Positions 22,485 to 33,421 of a stretch of DNA of 64,000 nucleotides are shown here, one piece after another. The stretch covers positions 396,379,993 to 396,443,992 of the forward strand of contig NC_058520.1 of assembly GCF_904849725.1 (NCBI RefSeq), given 5' to 3'. The notes below the pieces were generated by a model, which was not told the origin of the DNA, did not search any database, and saw only the letters and a list, made by a program, of their open reading frames with translations. Within the stretch, counting starts at the first letter, position 1; each line of letters starts with the position of its first letter. The position numbers and the translations under genes were made by a program. The DNA is from Hordeum vulgare subsp. vulgare. Lineage: Eukaryota > Streptophyta > Magnoliopsida > Poales > Poaceae.

Positions 22485-23991
22485 TGATACGTCTCCAACG
22501 TATCCATAATTTTTTATGGTTCCATGCTATTATCTTGTCAAACTTTGGATGTTTTGTATGCCTTTTATATATCTTTTTGGGACTAACTTATTAACTCAGT
22601 GCCAAGTGCCAGTTCCTATTTTTTCTGTGTTTTGACCCTTTTCAGAGGAGGATTTTAAACGGTGTCCAAACGGAATAAAACTTCCGAAAAGATTTTTTCT
22701 GGAACAGAAGATACGCACGGGACGTGAGAACCAAGGCAGGGGCTACCAAGGGACCCCACAAGCCCCATAGGCGCGACCAGGGGGGCGTGCCTAGTAGGCT
22801 TGTGGGCCTCCTGTGGCTCCTCTGCCCTACCTCTTCCGCCTGTAAATTTCTGAAAATTCCAAAATTGCGTGAGAGATCCACGAAAATGCTTTTCCGCCGC
22901 CGCAAGCTTCTGTCTCCGCAAGATCCCATCCGGGGCACGTTCTGGTGCCCTACCAGAGGGGATATTCGGATACGGAGGTCTTCTTTATCAACACCATGAC
23001 CTCTTCGATGATGCGTGAGTAGTTCACCATAGACCTTCGGGTCCATAGCTAGTAGCTAGACGGCTTCTTCTCTCTCTTGGATCTTCACTACAAAGTTCTC
23101 CATGATCTTCATGAAGATATATCCGATGTAATCTTTGTTGCGGTGTGTTTGTTGAGATCCAATGAATTGTGGATTTATGATCAGATTACCTATGAATCTT
23201 ATTTGAGTTTCTTCTGATCTCTTATATGCATGATTTCATATCCTTGTAATTCTCTTCGAGTTGTGGGTTTTGTTTGGCCAACTTGATCTATGATTCTTGC
23301 AATGGGAGAAGTGCTTGGTTTTGGGTTCATACCGTGCGGTGACCTCACCCAGTGACAGAAGGGTTAGCGAGGCACGCATCGTGTTGTTGCCATCAGGGGT
23401 AAAAAGATGGGGTTTAGATCATTGGTTTGAGTTTATCCCTCTACATAATGTCATCTTGCTTAAGGCGTTACTCTGTTCGTCCTGAACTCAATACACTAGA
23501 TGCATGCTAGATAGCGGTCGATGTGTGGAGTAATAGTAGTAGATGCAGAAAGTATCGGTCTACTTGTCTCGGACGTGATGCCTATATGTATGATCATTGC
23601 CTTAGATATCGTCATGACTTTGCGCGGTTCTATCAATTGCTCGACAGTAATTTGTTCACCCACCGTATTATTTGCTATTTTGAGAGAAGCCTCTAGTGAA
23701 CACTATGGCCCATGGGTCTACTTCACGCCATATTTTCAGCCTTACACTTTTACTTCGTTGCACTTTCCGCCTTCAGATCTCACTTTGCAATCAATCTTGA
23801 AGGGATTGACAACCCCTTTATAGCGTTGGGTGCAAGCTCTTTTGTGTTTGCGCAGGTACTTTGGACTTGACCTCGATTCCCCTACTGGATTGATACCTTG
23901 GTTCTCAAACTAAGGGAAATACTTACTGCTCCTGTGCTGCATCACCCTTTCCTCTTGAAGGGAAAAACCAACGCAAACTCAAGAGGCAACA
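22485..23991 (+). mobile_element. Solo LTR, Athila-type (TGATACGTCTCC family, possibly WHAM)
   Basis: The 1507-bp unit begins TGATACGTCTCCAACG and ends AAGAGGCAACA. It is flanked by ACCCC at 22480-22484 and again at 23992-23996. The other Sukkula copy has the uninterrupted site (GGGGACCCCCTTGATG near 42457-42472), which confirms insertion of a full element followed by LTR-LTR recombination. The family is related to the LTRs at 60309 and 61635. No internal coding sequence remains. Confidence 0.9.
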
Positions 23992-24950
23992 ACCCCCTTG
24001 ATAATTCGTTTTAGATTAAAGCTGGTCTGGCAAGGCCCAACATTGGTACTACATTTGCCCAACATAATAATTTTGTTAATACTGAAAAGCATAGGGCATC
24101 ATGAACCCGAGGAGTAATTCTACATAATACAGGGAGGGCCAGTGCTGATGGTGCTTTTCCAAAACTAGAGCCGTTTGCGGGGCCAACCCGGGGCAACTCG
24201 GGAGATGTCTATCAGGCCACCGTACACTGTGCTTATCCGTCGTGTCCTGAGAATGAGATAAGCGGCTCCTATCGGGATCGTCGACACGCTAGGCGGCCTT
24301 GCTGGATTAGTTTTACCTTTGACGAATGTCTTGTGCATCAGGATTCCGGTGATGCTTTGGATAATCTCAGAGTTGAGGTTTTCCACTAAGGAGTCCGACA
24401 AGATCGCGAGTTTCGTGATCGAGGATTTCTATGAGGCTTGTTGTAATTTGTGATGGATTAGTTGGAGCACCCCTGCAGGGTTAAATCTTTCGGAAAGCCG
24501 TGCCCGCGGTTATGTGGCAGCGTGGAAACTTTGTTTAACACTGGTCCTAGATAACTTGAAGTTAGCGTAATTAAAGCTTGCCAACTGAGTGCGTAACCGT
24601 GTCTATCTCTTCCGTGAGCTCCTTCTCCAATCGAGGACACGGTGGGGTTATGTTTGACGTAAGTAGGTGTTCAGGATCATTCATTTGATCATCAATAGCT
24701 CACGTCCGTTATGCGTAGATCATCCCCCTCTTTATTCTTGTACTCGTAAGTTAGCCACCTCATATAATGCTTAGTCGCTTGTTGCAGCCTCACCACTTAA
24801 CCATGTCTCACCTATTAAGCTTTGCTAGTCTTGATACCTTTGGAAATGAGATTGCTGAGTCCCATGTGGCTCACAGATTACTACAACACCAGTTGCAGGT
24901 ACAGGTAAAGGTTACTTGACGCGAGCGCGTTGATTGTTCATTTGGAGTTG

Positions 24951-24993
24951 CTTCTTCTTCTTCTTCTTCTTCTTCTTCTTCTTCTTCTTCTTC
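24951..24993 (+). repeat. (TTC)n microsatellite in Sukkula LTR
   Basis: 43 bp of CTT/TTC repeats. The matching places at about 43401-43422 and 3570-3600 are much shorter, so it has expanded in this copy. The poly-lysine ORF on the minus strand is an artefact of it. Confidence 0.9.
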
Positions 24994-25288
24994 ATCGATC
25001 TAGGATGGGTTCCAGGCCGACTGCCTGGGATAGCAAGGATGGACGTTGTTTTCTTTTCTCGTTTGTTTTTCTTCCGTAGTCGGACCCTGCAGCTCTTCAT
25101 GATGTTTATGTATTGTACTGATGTGACTCTGATGTAGCTTGTGGCGAGTGTAAGCCAATTCCATATACTCTTCTCTTCAGTACATGTATTGTAACGATAT
25201 CCATTCTTGTGAAACGACGAGATGCGCTTCTATCCCTGTCGAGGCCGTGGCGCCAAAATAAGGATATGATCGCATCTTGGGCGTTACA

Positions 25289-28200
25289 GTGCTTCCTCAG
25301 TGTATGAGAGGTGGTGGAGGGGTATATATAGGCATCTCCAAAAATCCAACCCTTACAACATTATTGCCCAACTCGGTGAAACAGAAGTGAAACTCGATGG
25401 CACCGACGAGTGCAAAATTTAGCAACTTTTGTCTTTTTGATGAGACCGATATATGAATCTCGGTGGTACCGACTTTGGCTGGCCTAGTCAGTTTCCACAA
25501 CTGGGTGAGACCGATTCTCAAAACTCGGAAAATCTGATTTTAAAAAGTTGGTTAATAGAGCCGGGGGCACGGATTTTGGTGCACTGAAATGGAACTTTGT
25601 GGTACACAGACTCTAGGGTTTGGCATGGGATCTGTCTGATGTAAAACTCGGTAGGGCCGAATGGATAGTTGGTGGCACCAAATTTGGACATTTATGGTTT
25701 GGAGAGAATATTTATTGGATAATTTCATGAGTACTTTTGGTGGCTAACTCTAAGCACTTGAGCAACCAGATCATCATAATCACCTCATCCCCTTTTAATA
25801 GTATTGGTTTTCCAATGGACTCAAGTATGATTTCTCACAAAATATAAAATGTAGAGTCTTGAAGCTTGAAGCTTGGCCAATCATATTCCTTTCCTTCCTT
25901 TGGGCTTCTCCTCACAATCCTTAGCTAATCCTCTGTGTGGACTATATCTGAAATATACTAGGTAAAAGTATTAGTCCAAGAGGCAATATATGTTGTCATG
26001 AATTCAAAACCACCAAGGGAGCATATGTGCTTTCAGTCTCCCCCTTTTTGGCAATTGATGACAACATGCAATCAAAGCTTCAAATAGATATAGACATTAG
26101 AATATGACAATTTGAAAGATACATGACCAATACAAGCTCCCCTAAATGCGTGCAATCCCTTTTAAGACATATTTGCTTTGGACTGCATGGGCACACATGT
26201 AGTAGAAGGGACAAGACTAGGGTGAGCCCTATGTTTTATAAGGCCCTAGTCATACTCAACGACATGGACCTTAAGTCCAAAGACTATATGTGTGTGCGTG
26301 TGCGCTACATAAATTATACACCTTCATTTTCATGGTATTGAAAGTAAACTTCTATCTATACGTCTAGTTTCACATTGTCATATCACAAAAGAAATACTAA
26401 AAAGATTGCAAAAATAAAACTAACATGATTACCTTAACCTGAAATAATACCCAACTCAAGTAACACCATCAACAACAATAATGCTTCTTAGGAAATGTTG
26501 AATTTTTAGAATGCTTTGTTTTCCTTTTTGATTGATTGAATTTGCAGATCGCTTTGTTTTCTTTTTATCCCCTTTTAACACCACACAAATGCTTTTTTAG
26601 GCGACATTATATGGCATACTAATGTTTTAAAATTATGATGAAAAGATAATTCATAGAATGAGAAGTTTGTACATCAAAATTCTAATCTTGTAGACATAGG
26701 TTGAGGATAGACGAATACGTATTTATAAAAGATAAAGACAACGGACGATCGTGGATGACGAAACGCGAGTGATTAAGTGGCCACCGGCCAGGGCGGTCGT
26801 CCAAAGTACTTGCGCAACATCGTCAGCTTGTAATTAGCTCCATACTCCAGTAATTAGCTACACGTGATTGGCACACACGATCGCTGCAAAGCTCATGCTT
26901 GCAAGCATGCATCCACGTATGTCGTATGAAGGATGTCACCTGGGCACTCGAGTGCTTGATCTAGAAGAGCCACTGCTGCATACTCAACAAAGAACTAATT
27001 ACGCCTGCATATACCCGATCATGGGCCCCATCCAGGCTGGGCCCCTAGGCGACCGCCTCTCTAGACATACGCCACAGCCGACCTTCGACAAGATAAGTCA
27101 TGTTAATCTTGGCTATATGCATCAAATAATATGCGAATGAAATATTTCCATGTTCAAGACTCACTCCTGCAAATAATATGTGCAAGAGACAAGAGATCCT
27201 CCTGAACAATGATATGATGCATATACTTACCTTAAGGTTCTTGAGCATCTTAACAGTAGGAGTACACTTGAGAAAATAATTGTTAGATAACACAAGATAT
27301 TATATAGTAAAGATGCAAAGAGCTTCAATAGTATCAAGGCATAGAAGACACATTGAAAGTATGATTTGCTTATAGATATGTATTCAAGAATATTTAGAAC
27401 TTTCTCCCCTAAGTATGTGATAGAGGCGAGGGTCCCGATCTTTCGATGAGATGATGGCTATCGATTTGGTGGAGACGACTTTGACGATCTGACTACAAAT
27501 GTGCACGACGTTGCGCCTTAGCGATTGCTAAACCAACTCAAGAGGTTATTGCCCACGCCGGAGCACGATCAACCTGACCACGAAGGTCTCTTCCTGCAGC
27601 AATCGAAGAACAAACAATAATATGATGAAAGTAATCTGAATATTGCGAATATATATGAAGTATTGATAAGGATGGGGATCCGAAAGCGGTCTTGGTCTGG
27701 TCGTTGGATACAAACAAAGTACACGAAGTTGCAATGTCTAACTTTTAACTAAACAAATCCCCCACCAAAAAGCTACTAGATTGATCTACTTATATAGGAG
27801 TAAGGGGTGGCGGCCAAGGAGGTGGGAGAACGTCACAAGCCAGCCTAAAACTAACCCTAGGTCGTACAAGTCCTATGGGCACAAGTGGAGGTGACGCAAC
27901 ACCTTTGGACTTGTAATTTGACTCGGATTCTCGTGCAATGTCAGATTGTTTCGTCAATATCTCCACGCTCCGAATGAAATTTAAGGTGGTTCCAATTGGA
28001 CTGGAACGAACATAAAATCTACTTTTCATAAAAAAAAGAATCACCCAATTCGGAGTCCATATGAAAAAATTATTGACGTTTTAAGACATGTATGTCTGTG
28101 CAGTCCAATAAAACGTGTGTGACAGATGGGTAATAATAATAAAACGTATGTGACATTAATACATGCAAACGACGCTACGTAGCGTCGGTGATGTTTTAGT

Positions 28201-28928
28201 CAAGACAACTGTTTATCAGCAACCATCTATCCACAAAACACACAACTTGCCAGGATGAATCGTTTGAGTTATTATTGGTCTTCCCACATAATTATGATGA
28301 ATAAACTATTTGTCATGTATCACACACACCATCTTATGATAATTCGTTTGTGTTCTGTTGGATCAGCCCAAACAGTTTATCCGAGTGAACTATATACCAT
28401 ACTTCACACACATATGTATTTTATTGACCGTCTGTGTTATCCTGGTTAATCGCAAACAGTTCATAAAAACCAATTGTATGGCACTTATCGTACACGTAAG
28501 TCTTTCCTAAATCGTATTTGATGGATCTGCCATCACACATTGTTCGTGTCATTGGCGACGGAGCTTGAACTATACCGTTTGCAATTCATGCATCACACAA
28601 ATTCTCGTCGAAGGGTCTTTCATTGATGTGTCGTCTTTGGACCATCCTGCAGTAGCGCTCATTAAATTCTTGTAGTTCATTATGCTCTTTAATTTTGGAA
28701 CTTTTTCATTCTATTAAGGTATTTAATTTTAAATTTGGTTATTGATTTTGATCGGGTCATTGATTTTAAAATCGATAAGGAGCAACAAGTATATAAAAAT
28801 ATATCAATCACAAGCAGCCTCTCACCACCTAGAAAAAAGTGTCAACATGTGATATTGCAACACGAGAAAAATACATGCAAACACTAGAGCAAAATTTTCT
28901 CACATAAATATAGATTGGTTAGCAGCTA
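25289..28928. other. Intergenic; degenerate TE-like sequence, no gene recognised
   Basis: Bases 25289-26110 repeat short phrases such as GGTGGTACCGA, GAGACCGAT and ACTCGGTAG, followed by CAGTCTCCCCCTTTTTGGCA. I associate this style with Triticeae CACTA-derived DNA, but no CACTA ends were found. 26110-27420 is AT-rich with no convincing gene. 27420-28050 looks like leader sequence of a degenerate TE with an ACTTATATAGG TATA-like box near 27789. 28080-28650 has repeated short phrases (AAAACGT-TGTGACA twice, CACACA stretches) and a perfect palindrome at 28170. Confidence 0.35.
28170..28187. repeat. Perfect 18-bp palindrome
   Basis: CGACGCTACGTAGCGTCG equals its own reverse complement. It lies just after two copies of AAAACGT(G/A)TGTGACA. 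It could be an end or subterminal motif of a decayed DNA transposon, or a protein-binding site. Confidence 0.8.
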
Positions 28929-29008
28929 CCCCCTTTGTCCCATAATATAACAACATTTTTTATACTAGACTAGTATAAAAACGCTCTTATATCATGGAAC
29001 GGAGGGAG
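28929..29008 (+). mobile_element. Stowaway MITE (Athos-like)
   Basis: The 80-bp element starts CCCCCTTTGTCCCATAATAT and ends ATATCATGGAACGGAGGGAG, imperfect inverted ends typical of Tc1/mariner-derived Stowaway MITEs. It is flanked by TA at 28927-28928 and 29009-29010. It is non-coding. Confidence 0.8.
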
Positions 29009-29106
29009 TAACACATAATCACACCGTGAAGGACCCATCAAAACAACACATTATAAATAAAATAAAAAACAAACTCCATCATCTTCCCCACTCGCCAAAC
29101 CAAGTA

Positions 29107-29353
29107 CTCTCTCAGTTTCAAAATATAGGATTTTTTTGAAAAGTCAAATTTATTTAACTTGATCAGTTCATAGCCAAAAATATCAAATTCACAATTCAAA
29201 ATAAATAAAATATGGAAACTCATCTCATGATAAATCTAGTGATACCTATTTGATATTATGGATATTGATATGTTTCTCTATAAATTCGATCGAACTTAAA
29301 GGGGTTTGTCTTTCCAAAGAAATAATACACACTGTATTTTGAAACAAAAAAAG
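29107..29353 (+). mobile_element. Stowaway-like MITE, diverged
   Basis: The left end is CTCTCTCAGTTTCAAAATAT and the right end TGTATTTTGAAACAAAAAAAG. The internal GTTTCAAAATA / TGTATTTTGAAAC parts are inverted copies, and TA flanks both sides (29105-29106, 29354-29355). The length is 247 bp and there is no ORF. Confidence 0.65.
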
Positions 29354-29355
29354 TA

Positions 29356-30689
29356 TTATTTTTTTATGAAAATCCAGTAACACTAATGGGGCGGCAAAGC
29401 CAGCCCAACCCTTTTAGTGTAGAACTAAAGTGCAAGAGACTTTTTTAGAAAAGAAAGATCACCCCGTCCTCTTTATCGCTGTGATGCACACAATTATATT
29501 TTATTAAATTTTAAAAGTATCAATCTTCAACATTAACGTACTACTAAATAATTATTAGAAGTCACATCCAACATAGGTACGAAAATATGCAGGTAGCCTA
29601 TTATTAGACCATCATCTAAACCGGTGTACATGTCCGGTGCTACCATTATTCAGTGGTTGCACGAGAGTGAACCCCATAATTTATGCATGATAAATTTCTA
29701 TGCATCTCAAAGACGGGTATGTGTGACTCGGTCACTTGTCTAGGGAATCTGACCTCCAACTTCATTAGAGCAGACCACATATCATGTTCGAATCCACACC
29801 ATTTGGCTGCCATCTGAATGCCACATGGACTGTGAGGCATAGTCAACCTTGTCGTATGCATGTAAAAGGATGTGGGTCCACACAACATTGTCGGCCATGG
29901 ACAATTAGAACAGTCTTGTCTCACATATAAGTCACGTACTTGTTTACGTATATCAGTAGTAACGTTCAAGATCCATAAATAAGTTGTGAATACAAAGAAA
30001 ATACAATTATCATATGATTGCCTCTAGGGCATATTTTAAACAAGGGTGATGCACATGTTTCATATCAAAATGGGTGCTTGCATACTTCATCTTAATACTG
30101 GTTCTAGGTGGTGCAGCAATGCGCACGTTTGCTTCTTGTACAGTTTGAATATGCCACAAATATGAGAGAAGACTTTTGCCTTCGAGGCTTTATGGAGCCA
30201 TAATTTTACAAAAAATAAAAAGTTGACTTTTAAAGTTTTAGAGAAAAACTGAAAATAAGCACACATGTACTTGTAGATGTAAACTACATGTGTATAAAAG
30301 TTCATTATGTAGTGCATTTTTAGGTCATCTGTACAAAAAACAAAATAATGTACTTCTAAAGTAAATAGTACATGTGCTAGAAAAGGATGATTTTGCTATT
30401 TTTGTGTAGCTTGCATAAGAATGTATTTTACCGTGAAACTTTACATACATCAAGAATAAATTCCATAGGTATGTGCTTTATTTTCAGAATTTTCTATAAC
30501 CTGAAGTCAGATTTTTGTATATTTCAAAACCCAAGCTTCATGAAGATCTGGAGACAAACGCAATATCCCCTCTAATACCCTTCTCTTACTCACGGGCACC
30601 TACACATGATGCCCCGCGATCATCTCTGCTGGCACACCAACGTGAATGACTACTCCAACAAGTTCTGGATCTTTGTCACATCCTCTACG
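29356..30689. other. AT-rich intergenic DNA, no gene recognised
   Basis: A 107-codon minus-strand frame at 29969-29646 has no recognised domain. Its end (GAGAGTGAACCCCATAATT with TGCATGATAAA) resembles 31850-31879 beside the gene at 31894, so it may border a decayed duplicate of that gene. The rest shows only short low-complexity frames. Confidence 0.35.
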
Positions 30690-30705
30690 CACCATTCCCG
30701 CACTC

Positions 30706-30725
30706 TCATCATCATCATCATCATT

Positions 30726-30769
<44 letters not shown>

Positions 30770-30770
30770 A
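30706..30770 (+). repeat. (ATC)n microsatellite
   Basis: About 65 bp of ATC/TCA repeats with one ATT interruption. It yields an artefactual poly-aspartate frame on the minus strand. Confidence 0.95.
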
Positions 30771-31309
30771 TGCAATTCCTCCACTAACTCCGCCTTCGTC
30801 GATAGCCATTAGGATCCTTTTGGCTCCATGATGGCTAATAAGATCTAAATCTCCAATTGTCTTGCTCGCATTTCCCCTCACCTCAAGCTCTATCCTTGTG
30901 CCTAGTCATGTGGTATATCTCCTGAAAGAGCCAATCAAGAAAAATATGAGATCTTGTGGGAGGGGGTCATTGATGGGATGGTGGTCGTCGGGTTGTGTGA
31001 TCAAAGGGGGGGGGGGTAGGTGAGAGCTGGTGTAGCGGGTCGATCGTCCGTGGTTATTTCATCGCATCAATATAGTCACACAAGAGGCAAACAAAATTGA
31101 TACATTACGCAATAAAAGCCACGATATTCTTCTATAAAAAAACATAAAATGACTATTCCAACACGGTATGGATCTCCGTCGCCTCCTCTACATGTTTTCC
31201 AGCTTCCTCATCATCATCGCAATTCCTCCTCGACGTCCACCTTCGTAAATGGCTATTACCATCATTATCATTGCCATAATTACTTGTGAAAAGGTGTTGT
31301 AGGTATACC

Positions 31310-31549
31310 CCAGGCCGGACTTTAGAAAGCCCGAACTGAAATTCCCAAACCCGAGCTCGGCCCAGTCAAAATTCGAATATTCAAGCCCGAGCCCGGCCCG
31401 AATGAACTAAAAGGATAAATTTTGGGTTGGGCCGGGTCGGGCCTCCGTGTATATTTCCCCAAGCCTAAGCCTGGCCCGAACTACAGACGTGGCCTAGTTT
31501 TAAAGCCCGAACCCGCCCAAACATAAAGACTGGCCTGGCCCGGCCTGGG
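31310..31549. repeat. GGCCCG-rich segment with 10-bp inverted ends, MITE-like
   Basis: CCCAGGCCGG at 31310-31319 is inverted as CCGGCCTGGG at 31540-31549. The inside is dense in AGCCCGAAC, GCCCGAGCC and GGGCCGGG motifs. No clear target-site duplication was found. It may be a short DNA-transposon derivative inserted in one unit of the local duplication. Confidence 0.4.
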
Positions 31550-31893
31550 TTTTTTGGGCCAGGTCATCGGGCCGGGCTGCCCATGCCCAAATTCAGTCGT
31601 GTGGGGGGGGGGGGGGGGGATGGTAATAGTCGCCGGTGGAGGCGTGGGGGTGGAAGAGGGAGGTAGCAAGAGCTGGTGTAACAGGTCAGTCGTTTGGGGT
31701 GTGTCCATCGATCGCATCAAACTGATACAATCACACAAGAGTTGAAACCCGAACATCTGTATACAAAGGCTTGCACAACTACATCTATAATAAACCAACA
31801 AAATTCAACATAAAGGAATGCGTTAGAATATAGAACTACGGTGCAGGAGAGTGAGTCCGATCCTTTGTGCATGATAAACCCGAACCAAAGAAA

Positions 31894-32487
31894 TCACGCC
31901 TCCCTCACGGGTATGTGCTGACAAGGAGACGGTGGGGAGTGGTCTCCCAATCCCGATGAACACCAGAGCCAGGTGCGGTCAGTGCTGCCGCCAACGCTAA
32001 CTATGGACCTCATGTCGACCTGTAACTCCAAGTCGTCGAAGGATGTACCACTTGAGATGTGATCGTGGACCTCTTTGGCCAGCCCAGTCATCACGGTAGA
32101 CGTAGTTCCTGTGACCGTGGCGTCCGACATATTGTATGCCATGAGGTCGTAGGGAAAAGAACCGTGGCCAAGCGGGATGCCGTCGAGCGAGATGGCGAAC
32201 TGCCAATCTTGGAAGTAGAGGTCCTTCTTGTAGTGGTTGTGGATGCGCATTGTGATGTCGAAGGAGGGCAAGGCCGCCGCGTCTTGTGCTTGGTGGAAAT
32301 TTGACGATCTGATCCCGGTGATCTCCACGGTGTAGTACTCCTCACCTAGGATCGCAAGCACGCACCAACACAGTGTGAACATCGTCGTCAAATATAGCAG
32401 CAGAAACAGGCACCCAAAGCAGGGATTCATCCACCAATCTTTCTTGTCCGGGGACGCGGCTGTGGCTGTACCTTCGGTGGGCAACAT
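31894..32487 (-). CDS. Small single-pass membrane protein, NDR1/HIN1-like (LEA_2-like)
   Basis: A 197-residue protein with one strong membrane segment near residues 24-48 (CLFLLLYLTTMFTLCWCVLA), a short cytosolic N-terminus and a long C-terminal part. That part begins YYTVEITG and has a beta-rich pattern (FDITMRIHNHYKKDLYF, DWQFAISLDG) and a potential N-glycosylation site, NMS at 119. The order resembles plant NDR1/HIN1-like proteins with a LEA_2-type domain, which sit in the plasma membrane and are often linked to defence. I see no NPXF-like or other diagnostic motif, so the family call is moderate. It is divergent from the gene at 32834, with a shared Y-[YF]-[ST]-VEI-[ST]-G motif. A TATA-like run lies about 60 bp before the ATG. 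The frame is intact and I see no intron. Confidence 0.7.
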   Translation of the reverse strand: MLPTEGTATAASPDKKDWWMNPCFGCLFLLLYLTTMFTLCWCVLAILGEEYYTVEITGIRSSNFHQAQDAAALPSFDITMRIHNHYKKDLYFQDWQFAISLDGIPLGHGSFPYDLMAYNMSDATVTGTTSTVMTGLAKEVHDHISSGTSFDDLELQVDMRSIVSVGGSTDRTWLWCSSGLGDHSPPSPCQHIPVREA

Positions 32488-32548
32488 CTTCTCCCCCTCC
32501 TAACAATATTGGAAACGCTGAAACTTGAGATTGTTGATGAGATAGACT

Positions 32549-32558
32549 ATATATATAT
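32549..32558 (-). promoter_or_regulatory. TATA-like box for the 31894-32487 gene
   Basis: TATATATATA lies 62 bp upstream of the minus-strand ATG, within the 346-bp region between the two divergent genes. No comparable box is obvious for the plus-strand gene. Confidence 0.4.
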
Positions 32559-32833
32559 CAGGGATCGTTGATGATCGAGTTGGGCGGTTCGCAAGTTGTA
32601 ACAGAATATTATTCTAGACAGACTCCTGAGTCCTGAAGCGACATGAAGTCATTACTCCATCAGATTATACAGTTTGCATCGTGAGATACGGCAAGAGGCC
32701 ATACACAACAAGTTACCTTACTTATCCGTACATATCATATCTGAGTTTGTTTATTTCTTTACAAGAGGAAGAGGACGTTGCCTTGCTTGGTTCTCTTTGA
32801 TTTGATTTTGATCAATCAAACACGTAGGCTCCC

Positions 32834-33421
32834 ATGTCAGGACAGGGGGACGTCGGAGTGGAGCCGCAGCCGGCGGAGGATGGAGAAAAGGATCTGACAA
32901 CCTGCCAGAGTATTGGTGCTGGTTATCGAGTGGCGGGGGCAATAGTTCTTGCTCTTGCTATCGGTACGATAGCCTTGGGTGTCTCGACCCGCGGCCGAGT
33001 TTCTCCTTATTTCTCCGTCGAGATTTCAGGCATGGAAGGGCTCGATCCGCTGCGCAGCCCGGTGATCTTCCCGGGATCCAACCTCACTCTCCTTGTCGAC
33101 AATAGGCTTCCCATACAACAGGACTGCAGGGAGAAAAACATGGTGACCATATCATACACTCAGGTGGACATGGCGTGGGGCGAGGTGCCTGCCTTTTGCG
33201 TCCACAAGCGATCGACGTTGGAGTTGAGCGTCCCGTTGTCACGCCCACAAGTGCTCTTGCCTCGGGAGCTGCGCGACAGGATGGCCTCCGACATGCACGT
33301 CGGTAAACTAGAACTAGGAGTCGAGATCAAGCCCTTCAGTCCACGAGATTCCTGCTACTTGTCCTGCATTATTATGTCAGGGCACCTTGATGAGCCACAT
33401 CTATGTAAGCAATTTTGCTGA
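32834..33421 (+). CDS. Small single-pass membrane protein, paralogue of its neighbour
   Basis: A 195-residue protein with an acidic N-terminus, one membrane segment near residues 32-50 (VAGAIVLALAIGTIALGV) and an outer domain starting YFSVEISGMEGLDP. This aligns with YYTVEITG of the divergent neighbour; the next segment (NLTLLVDNRLP) matches the pattern of FDITMRIHN. N83 in NLT is a possible glycosylation site. The C-terminal part has four cysteines within the last 22 residues. A GTAAGC sequence at the codon after PHL could be a splice donor, so the true C-terminus may differ. Function is unknown. A membrane LEA_2/NDR1-like role is the best guess. Confidence 0.65.
   Translation: MSGQGDVGVEPQPAEDGEKDLTTCQSIGAGYRVAGAIVLALAIGTIALGVSTRGRVSPYFSVEISGMEGLDPLRSPVIFPGSNLTLLVDNRLPIQQDCREKNMVTISYTQVDMAWGEVPAFCVHKRSTLELSVPLSRPQVLLPRELRDRMASDMHVGKLELGVEIKPFSPRDSCYLSCIIMSGHLDEPHLCKQFC

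Larger units (their letters stand above)
18854..25288 (+). mobile_element. Sukkula LTR (solo or partial), interrupted by a second LTR
   Basis: It starts TGTGACAGCCCGAGACC and ends CTTGGGCGTTACA, collinear with 38291-43718. Without the insert at 22485-23991 (and one TSD copy) it is about 4.9 kb, which fits the giant LTR of Sukkula, a non-coding large retrotransposon derivative (LARD). No gag or pol is present, as known for the family. The five bases on either side (AGAGT left, GTGCT right) do not match, so either it recombined with another copy or one flank was lost. The many small ORFs are not conserved between the two copies. Confidence 0.8.
30690..31760. repeat. Diverged tandem duplication, two units of about 0.5-0.65 kb
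   Basis: Two pairs of matching blocks occur in the same order. CATCATCATATGCAATTCCTCC (30748-30790) with CTTCGTCGATAGCCATTA recurs as CATCATCATCGCAATTCCTCC near 31210 with CTTCGTAAATGGCTATTA. GAGAGCTGGTGTAGCGGGTC...ATCGCATCAATATAGTCACACAAGAG (31021-31088) recurs near 31665-31740. G-runs of 11 (31006-31016) and 17 (31603-31619) precede the second blocks. It is an old local duplication with no coding signal recognised. Confidence 0.65.

Noticed and set aside
24912..25137. Poly-lysine and poly-phenylalanine frames
   Set aside because: Products of the TTC microsatellite in the Sukkula LTR.
18854..25288. Complete Sukkula element with two LTRs
   Set aside because: Only one LTR-length unit exists between the terminal motifs once the nested solo LTR is removed.
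26868..27293. Two overlapping frames with a splice-donor-like AAGGTAAGTAT on the minus strand near 27230
   Set aside because: No domain, no second exon or start could be supported.
30600..30881. 93-codon minus-strand frame with a poly-aspartate tract
   Set aside because: The tract is the (ATC)n microsatellite read in one frame; flanks show no domain and the duplicated unit near 31.2 kb has no equivalent frame.
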